A stretch of 23,562 nucleotides of DNA. It comes from Beroe ovata (taxonomy: Eukaryota > Ctenophora > Nuda > Beroida > Beroidae). The notes below the pieces were generated by a model. It was not told the origin of the DNA, did no database searches, and saw only the letters and a list, made by a program, of their open reading frames with translations. The stretch is taken from the NCBI GenBank assembly GCA_946803715.1, contig CAMPET010000060.1, positions 159,958 through 183,519 on the forward strand, given 5' to 3'. This document shows, piece by piece, positions 8,501-18,558 of this stretch. Numbering within the stretch: position 1 is the stretch's first letter; each line of letters opens with the position of its first letter. Both the position numbers and the translations under genes were made by a program.

Positions 8501-11500
8501 AGGATGAGGATGAAAAACTTTGGGTAACCTGTGGATCGGGAATTGCGAGAAGATTTGTACCCGAAAACAAAGTTAACTATTGCCGTGACGTGTTTTTGTG
8601 TCTGGATGGTTATGTTGAGTCGACATTACTCTGTGATGGTGTTGAAAGTTGTGGGTATGAAAATCATGTGTGTGCTGTATCAAGAAGTTTTCCAGATATC
8701 TATGCCAATCTACAGGTATCGGAACTAAAGGGTGATGTCAGATTTTACACAATGCTTTTCTGTACCAAAGGATTGTCAAGCATAGTCCAGCTCGAAAATG
8801 ATATGTGTGTAGAACAATCTTTTCGATATCCAAGGCACAATGTTTTTGGATTAAACGACAGAAAGTTAGTCTTACCACTAGGAGCGCGATCATGTGACCA
8901 TCTGTTTGGAGAAAACTATGTTTTCATGAGCTGTAATAGCTTCGATGTGTGTGAGAATTCGATATGCCCTCTCAATGACGAATTTCCTCACCACGAATCG
9001 TGTTCTTCCGATCTTCAGCAAAGAATAAAGACTTTTGCAAGAGGCAAAAATCCCTACCTAACCTTCCTTATGAGGAAGGATCACGGATTGTACGGGAATG
9101 AGTATTTTGCTTGTGATCGCAAAACAAAATGCATTCCCTTTTCGAAAGTTTGTGATCTCATTCTTGACTGTCATGATGGCACAGACGAATCGAATTGCAC
9201 CAATCACTTCATGTGTTCCACAAATGATCAGCTCATCCCTAAGACCCAGAAGTGTGACGGCGAGTACAATTGTTTAGATTTATCGGATGAATGCAATGAG
9301 CAATGCTCCAGAGAACTACTCAATGGTATGGGTATAAAGATAGCAGCCTGGTTCTCAGGGTTCTCAGCAACATTAACCAATACACTTGCCCTGACGAAAA
9401 ATATTCACAGTGCAATTCAGACTAAAAATTATAGAACACTTGAAAACAAAACATACCTTACACTGATCAACTTTGGTGACCTGATGATAGGCATTTACCT
9501 CTTGATATTGGCATTTGTGGATAGCTTCTTCGGCCACGGGTATTGCTTCGAACAGACCCTCTGGCTCTCTGACAAGAAATGTTCCTTGATAGGGATTCTC
9601 AACACGGTTGGATCCCTTTTGTCGGTTTTCTCCATGACGATTTTGAGTTTAATCCGAGTTAAGACCATTAAAAATTCTCTGCGTGAGACTTCAACTTCAA
9701 CCAATAAGAAGGTTCTACTTTTAATCCTACAGGTAGTTGTTGTCATATCAATATCCACTTTCATAGCAATTTTCCCTCTGTCTTCCCATGTAGAGGATTT
9801 CTTTGTCAATGGTCAGTTCTATGACCCGCGTGAGAAGATTTTCATAGGATTTCCAAATAAAGCTGAACATCTCAATGTGATAACTCGGTACTATGGGAGG
9901 ATGCAGAAGAAAGTTCTGAAGTGGAAGCTTATAAATGAACTCGTGGATGGTATGTTTTCAGCGGACTATGGGGGTCTAAAGAAAAGAAGGCTGGATTTCT
10001 ATGGGAATGATGGTACATGTATGTTCAAGTATTTTGTAAAAACTACTGACCCACAGAAAGAATTTGTTTGGGGTATACTGCTTTGCAACTTGGTATGCTT
10101 CCTTATCATCACTGCGTCATATATAGCCATCGCAGGCATATCAATGAACTCGTCTACAACCCTTGGTGAAAGGTTCAAGAAAAGACGACAAGCTACTCAG
10201 AAGAAGATAACTGCTATAATTTTGACAGATTGTTTCTGCTGGATCCCCTTCATTATTGTGTGCATACTGCACTCACTTGAGGTTTTCGATGCCACAGAAT
10301 GGTACTCAGTGTTTTCTGTCCTTATACTTCCCCTCAACTCAGTGATTAATCCACTGCTCTATGGAGATGTAATTGAAAAAATCAGGGATCTCGTTGACAG
10401 GTTCCCCAAATTTTTTCATCGAAAAAATGGCAATAAATTGGCTAATGTCGAAATGGCTGTTGTGCTGTCCCCACGGAAAGGACAAAGAACTGATGGTTGC
10501 GATGTAAGTCTTCCACCAATCAAACCTATAGAAGGACACAAAGAGAGTGATTAGGTTTAAACTTTGGAAAGGGTGGTATCTTGACAATTGAAGTTTGTCA
10601 TAACAGGGAGACTCTTTAGCATCAAAGAAGATATAACTTTGAACACTTAGAACAGTACAGTAATACAGTACCCTAGGGGCGGGTCCAAGGGGAATTTTGG
10701 NTATCTAATTATGAATCATTTGACAGACCTCACCATCGTCTATTGTGGGGGAATGCGAGTTACACACTTACAAACATGCGAATATGGGAATGTAATCCAC
10801 AACGCTTTTAAATAAGTCCTATTTTAAGGAGTGCCGTTTAATGACATATAAGAGACACTATTGGGTTTCAAATCTAGAGAATTTTCCTCGATTCTGAAAA
10901 TGATTTTTCACTGAACAGTTTACTTGGTCAGCGGATTTGTCAATAGCTGGTTTTAAGCCAAATCTTGATAACCTTCAGAAGTTTGCTCCCTATTTTGTTC
11001 TTTCATTCAACCATTCAATGGGTTCAGACGATTTTAAGAATTTCGTATCCAACTACCAAAACTCGTCTAGCAGGAATAGCTATCAAAGCCTCAGGATCCA
11101 GGAGAATTTTTTTATTGAAACCTCGAAAACTCACCAGCAACTTATAAAGATTGCATCCTAACATGCATGGCGCAGTTCTGATTTTGAAAAATTTCACTCA
11201 TCTTAGGACTTCTTCCACGGAAGCAGTTTAAGATTTTATCAGTCATGACAACGACTGACTCTAGCCGCTTTACCCATTTATAATACTATACTCACGCATA
11301 TTTTTCACGATATCATAATTCTTTCCCGCTTTTTCAGCCTCATCCCTCGCGTTTTGGTCCATGAGTTCCCATTCAACTCTCCTGCGCTTTGCTTCCCAGT
11401 TGGCAGGTAGTTTAGACCTCTTCTCTTCTTCTTGGACCTGATTTGAAGAAGACATGGCGTTAGAGAGTAACAAAACGTATATGTTAACGGGGAGACGTTT

Positions 11501-12213
11501 CAACGTTTGACAGCAACTCTTTGTCTGAAATCTAACCTCAGCGTGATTTAGTTTTCTAGATTCATTCCTCTTCATTTTCAGCATCCGTAATACGTTCATT
11601 GGATCTGAGGTATCAAGTTCCGGTTTTTGATCGCCCTTGTCTCTAATAATTGGTTCCGGAAACTCGCACTCCTGGTTCTCATCTTCTTTCTTTCCGGAGT
11701 CTGGGAATACATTGAAGGTTATTACCTCTTGTGTTAAAGAGAAGATTGAGGAGTGTCACAGATCCGGCTACATTAATAATTATTCTACCACCTTTTGAGT
11801 TCTGTCCATCCTTCTTCGGTTTCTTCTTCTTGTTCTTGCTCTCGTTTGAAGAACTTGACGATTGGCCGGATGTTGAGGGTTGTTGGTCTTCTGATGACGT
11901 CACCTGAGAATAAGAACAGTCAGTTTCCCATTTCGAAAAACACACATTTTCCATGGGGAGGAATTTCATGATTTCTGGGTTTACCATGAATCGGAATCCC
12001 ATGTATCCGGGGGCAAAAAGCATGGTGGGTAACGAAAACCTGTTCGGGGGCTAAATGCATGGCGGGTGGCGGGTTGACGGCATCCTCCTCGGCCTCGCCC
12101 TCGGATTCCGAACTGAAGTTATCGTTTTCCTCTTGTTCTGATGGCTCGAGGGGACGACCTATGCCGCTGTCGTTGTCGGACTCAGAGTCGCTAATGTATC
12201 CAGCGTCGGACAT
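5526..12213 (-). CDS. SYF2: Pre-mRNA-splicing factor SYF2
   Basis: A complete seven-exon gene: 12213-12040, 11903-11792, 11700-11537, 11437-11296, 6181-6068, 5967-5875 and 5743-5526. All phases close, giving 338 residues. SYF2 is a component of the spliceosomal NineTeen-related complex and acts in the nucleus. The family core is unmistakable: [45 protein letters not shown], then the C-terminal YSRRR-like block ([15 protein letters not shown]), [12 protein letters not shown], and [20 protein letters not shown] just before TGA. Family members are commonly about 240 residues. Here about 95 extra N-terminal residues precede the core. They are acidic and serine-rich ([22 protein letters not shown]), then serine- and lysine-rich ([19 protein letters not shown]). 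The start ATG (12211-12213) is the first in a well-framed first exon. Intron 4 (6182-11295) is 5.1 kb and encloses a receptor gene on the other strand. Confidence 0.95.
5783..5801. repeat. Short copy of the dispersed GTGCACACGTTGCGCGCC motif
   Basis: An identical 18-base motif to that at 4641, here inside the last intron of SYF2 (5744-5874). The longer CG-rich block string does not accompany it, so this copy is short or decayed. Confidence 0.5.
6182..7133. other. SYF2 intron 4 upstream of the nested receptor, no gene seen
   Basis: The stretch holds a small hairpin around 6399-6430 (GTGTACACTACG / CGTAGTGTGTACAC) and otherwise unremarkable AT-rich intron. Open frames near 6812-7168 lack splice context and similarity to any family I know. 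Confidence 0.45.
7134..7176 (+). promoter_or_regulatory. Candidate core promoter of the nested receptor: CRE-like palindrome plus TATA box
   Basis: At 7134-7157 two 11-base arms, TGGTGATGTCA and TGACATCACCA, flank a TG centre. Each arm carries a CREB/ATF-like half site. Twelve bases further on is TATATATA (7169-7176), 80 bases before the receptor's ATG at 7256. This arrangement would suit an independent promoter inside the SYF2 intron. Function is inferred from motif and position only. Confidence 0.4.
7256..10554 (+). CDS. LDL-receptor-class-A-repeat rhodopsin-like GPCR (GRL101/relaxin-receptor-like, no LRR)
   Basis: Two exons, 7256-7313 and 7424-10554. A 110-base intron (GTGAGT ... TTTTCAG, phase 1) splits them, giving 1062 residues. 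Exon 1 is a signal peptide ([19 protein letters not shown]). The roughly 640-residue ectodomain is cysteine-rich. LDLa-type modules with acidic Ca-binding ends lie near residues 100-137 ([17 protein letters not shown]), 180-220, 316-343 ([18 protein letters not shown]), 408-436 (degenerate), 581-611 ([16 protein letters not shown]) and 615-643. Seven helices follow at about 657-680, 697-722, 740-768, 782-805, 899-926, 947-971 and 978-1002. Class A marks are visible: NFGDLMIG in helix 2, the conserved Arg in SLIRV (DRY replaced) at the end of helix 3, FCWIPF in helix 6, NPLLY in helix 7. The loop before helix 5 keeps FYGNDGTC, as in LGR/GRL101-type receptors, but is about 90 residues long. No leucine-rich repeats lie between the LDLa modules and helix 1. 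It is a plasma-membrane receptor of unknown ligand. The whole gene lies antisense in SYF2 intron 4. Confidence 0.93.
10555..11295. other. Receptor 3' flank within SYF2 intron 4, no gene seen
   Basis: No canonical AATAAA was noticed after the receptor's TAG, so its 3' end is unplaced. One ambiguous base (N) lies at 10701. The open frame at 10937-11161 has no start context, splice sites or recognisable protein. Confidence 0.45.
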
Positions 12214-12305
12214 GGAAACTTCAGACAGGTGGAAGGTATATCACATTGCTGACGACATCATTGGCAGGCTACAGTTGGAGTCTATCGGTTAGTTGATATG
12301 ATATC

Positions 12306-12335
12306 AAGATATGAGTGATGAATCACTCATATCTT
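12306..12335. repeat. 14-base inverted repeat upstream of SYF2
   Basis: AAGATATGAGTGAT and its exact complement ATCACTCATATCTT are separated by two bases (GA). The centre lies about 107 bases upstream of the SYF2 start codon at 12213. It could be a cruciform or a symmetric protein-binding site in the promoter, or a remnant of a small element. Confidence 0.6.
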
Positions 12336-12365
12336 AATATGATGATCATTCGAAAATAGTCATGT

Positions 12366-12371
12366 TTTATT
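12366..12371 (-). promoter_or_regulatory. Candidate poly(A) signal AATAAA of DNAJC14
   Basis: On the - strand AATAAA lies 275 bases past the DNAJC14 stop (12646-12648) and only about 150 bases before the SYF2 start codon. The two tandem genes would thus be nearly abutting. Motif and position only. Confidence 0.4.
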
Positions 12372-12645
12372 AAGGTACGGATAGCGTATCACATCAAAAC
12401 AGCATTAAATCAGTATGCAACTTCAATTCTGACAATTTCACAACAAAAAATTTAGTCGACATCACTGAGTTTAAGATAATAAATAGCCTAAATCAAAACT
12501 TAAGACTCAAGTCAAGCGTAAATTTTACAAAACACGCTCAATGCAATGGAAATAAAAATCGAAACGGGAAGCGCGTACAAAAACCGATTCAAATCCCGAT
12601 CCCCTGACTTATGGGACTAAAAATATTCATATCTGAAGCACTATA

Positions 12646-15322
12646 TTACTTTTTCCTCTTTTTTCGTGACCGCCGCGACTTTCCAGATGTCTGAGGCTGC
12701 TGGTTAGACTGAGTTGACTGTCGTGACTTCTCCCCTGTCACTTCATTCTTCCAGTCGTCAAGAATATCGTCAAATGTTCTGAACACGAGCAGTCGGTTAA
12801 TGTCGGAAAGAAGAAGAGAATTGACAAATCGTGTGAGGAACTATCCGTTATATGCGGATAAATCATGGCATCACCCGTCACTAACTTGGTCTGATTCCTC
12901 AACATACACTGTATGGCGTGCGTGTTAGGGATTATCTTGATACCCTGAGATGTAACTTCATGTTAAATGTGGCTTCATGTGGTTATTCGAGTCGCCTGTC
13001 ATCTTATTCGTAACAACAAGTACAAGATCAGTGCATCAGTGCTGATTGAACTCTACCCGAACACATGAGATAATACAACAACAAAAAAATGATAAACATT
13101 GAAGATGACACAAGTTTATGATGTGCATTTTCCTAACAACTGCGATGTGAAAATGGCATGCTTTCTGATATCTACAATGCGCGGGTGAAACAAATACGTG
13201 CGCGGAATTGTGTGCTTTCATCACAATCAGACACGAAAAACTGACATCTTTGTGCTTTTCGGAGCCGCGCAGCGACGCGGAATGTGAAAAGTGTGCCGGT
13301 TCCGCACGGCGAGCGATGTCGTTGAAGATTTCAGCCGACATGTAATGAAACATTAACATACCTGACACATTATCCAATCGGAGACATTATAAACTTGTCC
13401 CTTCCGTCGAGCGAAATAACTAACATGAAATCCCATGTACTTTGTCTCTGCCCAAATGTCATTCTGTGGATAAATGCTAGTCAAAACACGGCAAATATGT
13501 CAGGAATCCCGCAGGGGGACTAAGTGCTGGGCAATAATTCCCAACATTCAGTATAGTGATGATATTCCAAAACGTGTCAATACTGCACGATTGTATTAGA
13601 AACCTCTTGTAACTTAAAATACGGATTATCTCACACACACACCTCTTTAGCGATGTGCTCCTCGCCACATTCCTCACAATACCGTGTACACGGTTTATCT
13701 GACACCAGGGTTATTTTGTGCACCCTGCTACACCCAGCACAGGGGAGTGTGTTGCTGTACGTCTCGTATAACTTCCGCATCATCTCCTCAATGTCCTCTT
13801 CAAACTGTTCAGGTGTGATCAATCCCTGGTCGTACTCCTGCGTGGTTGTAAGTTTGTGGTCGTATGGTTATTCGGTGGCTTGGAATAAGTAGTAAGTGCC
13901 ATAAAGCTAAAACTTCTGGTGTCAAGGGAAAAGGGGTGTCAAGGAGATTGTGATGTCAACGAAAAGTGAAGTTTTGCGTAGAGAACCGTCAAGTGAAAAC
14001 CCACCATGTTTGCAATTTTTGAAAGCAAAGACGAAGATATTCACTCACATTCCTCTTCTCTGGATCTCCAACATTTTCGAAGGCATGAGCCAGTATTTTG
14101 AACGCAGCATCTGCCCCAGGCTGTGTTGTTTTGTCTGGATGAACCAGAATAGCTTGCTGCCGATACGCTTTCTTGATGTCGGATTGGTTAGCGTCAGGGG
14201 TAACACCCAGAACCGAATAACAGTCCTTATTCGCGAGTGATAGCAACCGTTTCACACTCTCTTCATCTGCAAGCAAATTAGTGTGATTATGGGCTATCAA
14301 ATGAGAGATGGAATGAATGGTATTATGATTGTACAGTTTCAAATGAATATAAGCGATGATTATGATCATTGTATAATGTATATGATGAATGAATGCAAAT
14401 GATAATTTCACATGACAAATCAATACGCACTATTACAGATACACAGGATGCAGTGACCCATTCCCCCTCCCACCTGTTTTAGGTAGCTCCTCACTGAATC
14501 CCTCTCCCGGCTCCCGTTTCGGGCCGGGTGGCGCACGCCGGCGCGGCGCAAACAAATCTTCGGCATCGGAGGAGTTTTCCTCTGGGAGAGGGGCGGCTTT
14601 ACCGTGTTGGATAAAGTTCTTGACACCTATAAGAGCAGGAGATAAGGAAGAGTTTTTATTGAGACGTGTGTACTTTTGGGGTTGGTCAATGATCAGAAAG
14701 GATAAGACCATCTGAAACCATCTGTAAGATGTATAGGGAGAGAGCGATAGAACAAACTCCAACTGTAACGAATTCTATTGTCTCAAAAATCTTACAAAAG
14801 AGGAACATACCCACTAGGAAGTAGAAAGAGAAGAGGACGGGAGTTTTAACACACCACCAGGACAGACTGAGGAGGGCCCGTACTGCAATGTACACAAAAC
14901 ATATCACCACCAAGAATACGTTCAGGAGGGCGTAACATACTGCGGGAGAGAGTGAGAGGAATTGGGGCGGGAGGGAGGAATTAGGGAGGGAGAATGAGAG
15001 GAATTAGGGATGGAGGGAGAGAGGGATTAGGGAGGGAGAGAGAGAGGAATTAGGGAGGGAGGGCGAGAGGGATTAGGGAGGGAGAGAGGGGGATTAGGGG
15101 AGATGTGGGCGGAAATTATAGTGTGAGAAGGGGGAGAGGGGCATACAGGGAGGAATAAACCTCAATGTGGGTGATGATGAGTCTATACTAGGAAGATTGG
15201 AGAAGAGATTTAGTGAGATCAAGTGAGTATAATCATGTACGCATAACGTACATAATGCACTACGCATAGCTACCTGATGAGATGGTTATCATGAAGTTAT
15301 CGATGGGGATAACTACATCGCA
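12646..15322 (-). CDS. DNAJC14: DnaJ homolog subfamily C member 14-like membrane J-protein
   Basis: Eight exons fit: 15322-15274, 14939-14811, 14626-14474, 14266-14049, 13837-13643, 13463-13362, 12944-12886 and 12778-12646, about 345 codons. DNAJC14 family members are ER-membrane Hsp40 co-chaperones. The order matches. Two hydrophobic helices come first (CYALLNVFLVVICFVYIAV; TPVLFSFYFLVG). A proline/arginine linker (FAPRRRAPPGPKREPG) and a J domain (CYSVLGVTPDANQSDIKKAY, with HPDK) follow. Next are a four-cysteine zinc-type motif (LPCAGCSRVH, RYCEECGEEH) and the family's tail (IWAETKYMGFHVSYFA, GQVYNVSDW, IPNTHA). A basic end (SRRSRKKRKK) closes it. The first exon is the weakest: it could start at the ATG at 15292 or continue an upstream exon I did not find. 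Vertebrate members have a much longer N-terminus, so this one is short or incomplete. The intron between 12885 and 12779 was chosen because it restores the frame. Confidence 0.85.
14944..15135. repeat. Purine-rich GGGAGGGAGAGAGGAATTA minisatellite
   Basis: About 190 bases almost wholly of A and G on the + strand, with irregular tandem copies of a unit like GGAATTAGGGAGGGAGAGAG. On the - strand it is a long C/T tract that runs into the acceptor (CTCTCTCCCGCAG) of the DNAJC14 exon 14939-14811. Confidence 0.75.
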
Positions 15323-15785
15323 CTGCCCTCAAAACACGGTGTTCCAGCGATACCCCATATCACATCTTATCAGCTTAGCTAAAACATATTCCGTCAAATA
15401 TCCGGCTGATATCTACATGAATTCCCATAGTGAATTTGTTAAGACAGTGAATCTTTTAATTAAGAAAATCTTCCTTAATTTAAAATGGAGATATTAAAAA
15501 ATTAAAAGTGGTTGAATATCACACTTTTACTATTCAATACAAGAGTTAGCGAATGCGGCCTCTTTTGATGTTGTTTATCATTAGCTACCGATTGTGCCTC
15601 GACAATTATAACACTGACTCCGAATCGTGGAAAAACGTGGCGAGGAAACACGAGCCTATAACAGAGAAAGGCACTGGGCCCAAACCATGAGGTAAGTTTG
15701 AAACATAAAACAAGTAACTTATTGCAGCTCAGCAAGATTGAATGATTGATATAGAAATAGCTTGCGGCATAATGATAAAAACTCT

Positions 15786-17667
15786 TCACATATAGAGTCT
15801 GCCACTCAGCTTGTGGTTAGCCTTGTGCTTGTGCTTGTGCTTCTTTTTCTTCTTCTTCTTCTTCTCTGCCGGAGAGCTGTCCTCCTCCCCCGACACCGAT
15901 GGCGTTCGTCTTAGTGCCTGTGGGAATCGTCACTTAGATAATTAACCAAACATAACCCAACCAAAGCCCACATAATTCTCGATTAGATCTTGAATCTTTA
16001 ATCATTTTTCAGTGATACTGCTTGGTTCGTGCTAGAACACGGGCTGGAAACTCACGCTCATTTTCCGACCGTAAAGCGTTCTGCGCAGTTCCTTGCTGAT
16101 AGGCTTCAGGTGCATGAAGTTACAAAAGCCTGAAATCAAAAGGTATCATTCAGTAGTTTTATTCGTGATTGTATCACGTCATAAAAGGTAGATTTTTTCA
16201 ATTATAGTACACTTCTATCTCGAAAGTAAGCGACAATAAGTAACATGTAACTGTCATCTGGTAAACATCTGCAAGGCGGTGCAAATACAGGGCGTTAGAT
16301 AAGGTTTTTCTGAAACGACCTCGAATTGATGGCAAATCTTTCTGACAAATGATTCATTTATAGGTTCTATCTTATTATTCACAAGATATCCATCACATCA
16401 ACAGGTTTTCGTATTAGTATATATGCTTGACACGTGATAGATGTTTCAATAGTGGGCAGTATTACAAATACTACAAACTTACCGCCTCATCCTCAGCTCC
16501 AACCCTGATCTGAAACCTAGATCGCCATGAACAGGCTAAGCTACAAGGATGGTACAGTCGTTAAATTAACGGGAACCCAGACACAGCATTATATCATTAT
16601 AAATATTTCGTGACATCGTGAATAACAATTCACAATGTTCCACCGCCAGACTCGTGATAAAATGTTGCCCTACAGTCTACACACAGTTAAAACGCAGTAT
16701 ATTATGGGTAAATAAAATCATTACCTGCACGCGTACATTCGCCCATTTCGTACTGTCGACAGCAGGCTTCCCTAAAATCGGTAACAGGCGACAACTCGGC
16801 CTTTATTGGCTGACCATTGTACCTAGAACGGTATAGGTGTTCTTGCACGTCCAGAAATGAATGCCCAACGAATATTGAATATGATGAGCTAAACACAATG
16901 AACCATGCGTTTTAAACGCACACATCTCCTCCTTCAGGGCTATCAATCATGCTACGAAAGAGAGGGAATGTTCAGTAAATGATAGTTAAGAGAGATGCAT
17001 GATTCAAATGAAGGTATTGAATGAAATACATACCATCTATTATTGAGAGCCTGGACGCAAGGTCCCGTACTCTGTTCTTTGACAAACTTGATATACACGT
17101 TACCCATCAGGTGATCCCCGAGATTGTCACACACATTCATCTCATCTATCTCGCCTGGCAGATGAAATTGTTGCTAGGTTAACGTGATGATTCACAAGGA
17201 AAATAAGTATGTTCAGCAATTAAGTGAGAAACTGAGATATATTTAGAGATATAAACAGAAGTTTGATAATGAAGATAAGCTACCATATTTTTCCTCTATT
17301 TCGACAAACACATCCTCAAAAAATGTGTCAAAATGATCTTGTAACTCCTGGTCTGTGAACTGGGATACTGAAAATAATATGTAAATAAAACTTTAGTGTT
17401 GAGAGCCTAACCATTCATCTGAACAGTGAACTCATCAAATTTTTAGTTTGGCCAATACTTACTTCCAAGTCCAGAGGGGTCAAGTACTGCAGCAGTAGCA
17501 GCAGGAGATTTGTACATTGATATGAGGACAATGGTCTGTGAGAAAGTGGGACGATTGTGTATCCTGGTACAAGTATCACCATGCCGACAAGCACCAATCT
17601 TGAAATAAAAGGTGCAGTTCACTTTATCCTTTTCAGTTCCGAATATTGAAGCAAGATACTCAGCCAT
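15786..17667 (-). CDS. U2AF1: Splicing factor U2AF 35 kDa subunit
   Basis: A complete six-exon gene: 17667-17463, 17367-17284, 17154-17034, 16822-16725, 16129-16056 and 15917-15786. Phases close and give 237 residues, against 240 in human. U2AF1 is the small subunit of the nuclear U2AF heterodimer and binds the AG of 3' splice sites. Seen in order: [18 protein letters not shown]; the first CCCH zinc finger ([20 protein letters not shown]); the UHM/RRM ([59 protein letters not shown]); the second CCCH finger ([20 protein letters not shown]); then [15 protein letters not shown]. The usual arginine/serine C-terminus is missing. Instead the last exon reads a serine/acidic linker, eight lysines and [10 protein letters not shown], ending LSGRLYM. 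Residue 34, Ser in human, is Thr here. The start is the first ATG and matches the family's N-terminus exactly. Confidence 0.96.
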
Positions 17668-18002
17668 GCTACACGAATAAAAGTGTTAGATTTGTGGCAA
17701 AAGCTGGATACCATTCCAAAAACCTTAAAATGAAGGCTCAGATAAGCCTTGTTTCAACTTGAACCAAATCAATGACATTAAGAAAACAGTCTGTACAAAC
17801 AAAATTTTTACATCCATGATTTGAAGCTGTTACATTATCTGCCTAAATTAATAACTTAAAACTTCAATAGGAACTTATATCAATGATCATCACACAGGTG
17901 TATGTGCTCAACTTTGATTTTCAATTTGCTACAATTCCTCATCATTGATATCAAACTCTTTGATTGTAATGCATAGATTGGAACCCGGTTCCATTACTTT
18001 CA

Positions 18003-18558
18003 TTACATAGAACCGTACTTGGCTTTAAACACATTGAGGCAAGCTAAGTAATCTTCCAAAACTCCCCTACATGATGCTCTGTAATCACTGCTATTTGCTA
18101 ACCAGCACTCTGCAACTCCCATTTGATATGCAGCTACAGTCATTCTATCCTTAACCTTTTCATTAGCATACCTGATAATATGACTAGGTCACACTGGAAA
18201 ATATACCAGTTATGAGTGTAATTGAAGGTGCATGCAAGAACAATGATTGAGAACTGAGCATTCGGAAACTTTATTTGATTAACTTGCCATTTTTGATATT
18301 TTCTGAACTCTTGACTAAGACTTGGATTCTCCTCATCAGCACTATATGCCTTCTTGAAGTCCCTTGCAAGTTTCTTATCAATGTCAAAATACTTCTTAGC
18401 TGAAAGAATCATTCATGCATAAATCACAATTATATTACAACCTCACTGACAGTAGCAATATAGGAATTCAGACCTGCTCCTTCATCTGATGGCTGGTTGT
18501 CTGGCATAGGACCTTGGTTGTACTGTTGAGACCATCGATCTCCAGGATTTCTCAACAT
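18003..18558 (-). CDS. Multi-exon protein gene, not recognised (structure unresolved)
   Basis: Three well-formed coding blocks lie in series. Block 18558-18474 (MLRNPGDRWSQQYNQGPMPD...) ends at a GTCTG donor. Block 18399 down to about 18270-18284 (AKKYFDIDKKLARDFKKAY...) follows TTCTTTCAG in matching phase. Block 18171-18003 (YANEKVKDRMTVAAYQMGVA...) follows ATTATCAG. The donor between blocks 2 and 3 is unclear: GTTAAT at 18283 gives the wrong phase, while GTTTCC at 18269 gives the right one but is weak. Block 3 holds a C-x9-C pair (CRGVLEDYLAC) and ends KAKYGSM, or, if a 56-base intron is removed, KAKYEFDINDDEEL with stop at 17929. Two further open blocks upstream may be 5' exons: 18927 to about 18804 (MENFVLSRTKNVVKRLGAA..., very basic) and 18748-18707 (WAEFDASQYLAVN). 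Their phase does not join cleanly to the next block. No function is assigned. Confidence 0.5.

Noticed and set aside
12779-12885. Frameshift in the DNAJC14 C-terminus
   Set aside because: The frame change is explained by an intron of about 107 bases with donor GTTAGT and a C/T-rich acceptor ending GTTCAG, in matching phase.
13036-13377. Open frame of 113 codons on the - strand within the DNAJC14 locus
   Set aside because: It overlaps the donor at 13361 and continues into intron. The family tail instead resumes in the exon 12944-12886, as the IPNTHA match shows.
18003-18558. Possible TIM29 (mitochondrial import) identity, from the DINDDE string near 17945
   Set aside because: Only the short FDINDDEEL end resembles what I recall of TIM29, it needs an unproven short intron, and the rest of the protein does not align convincingly.
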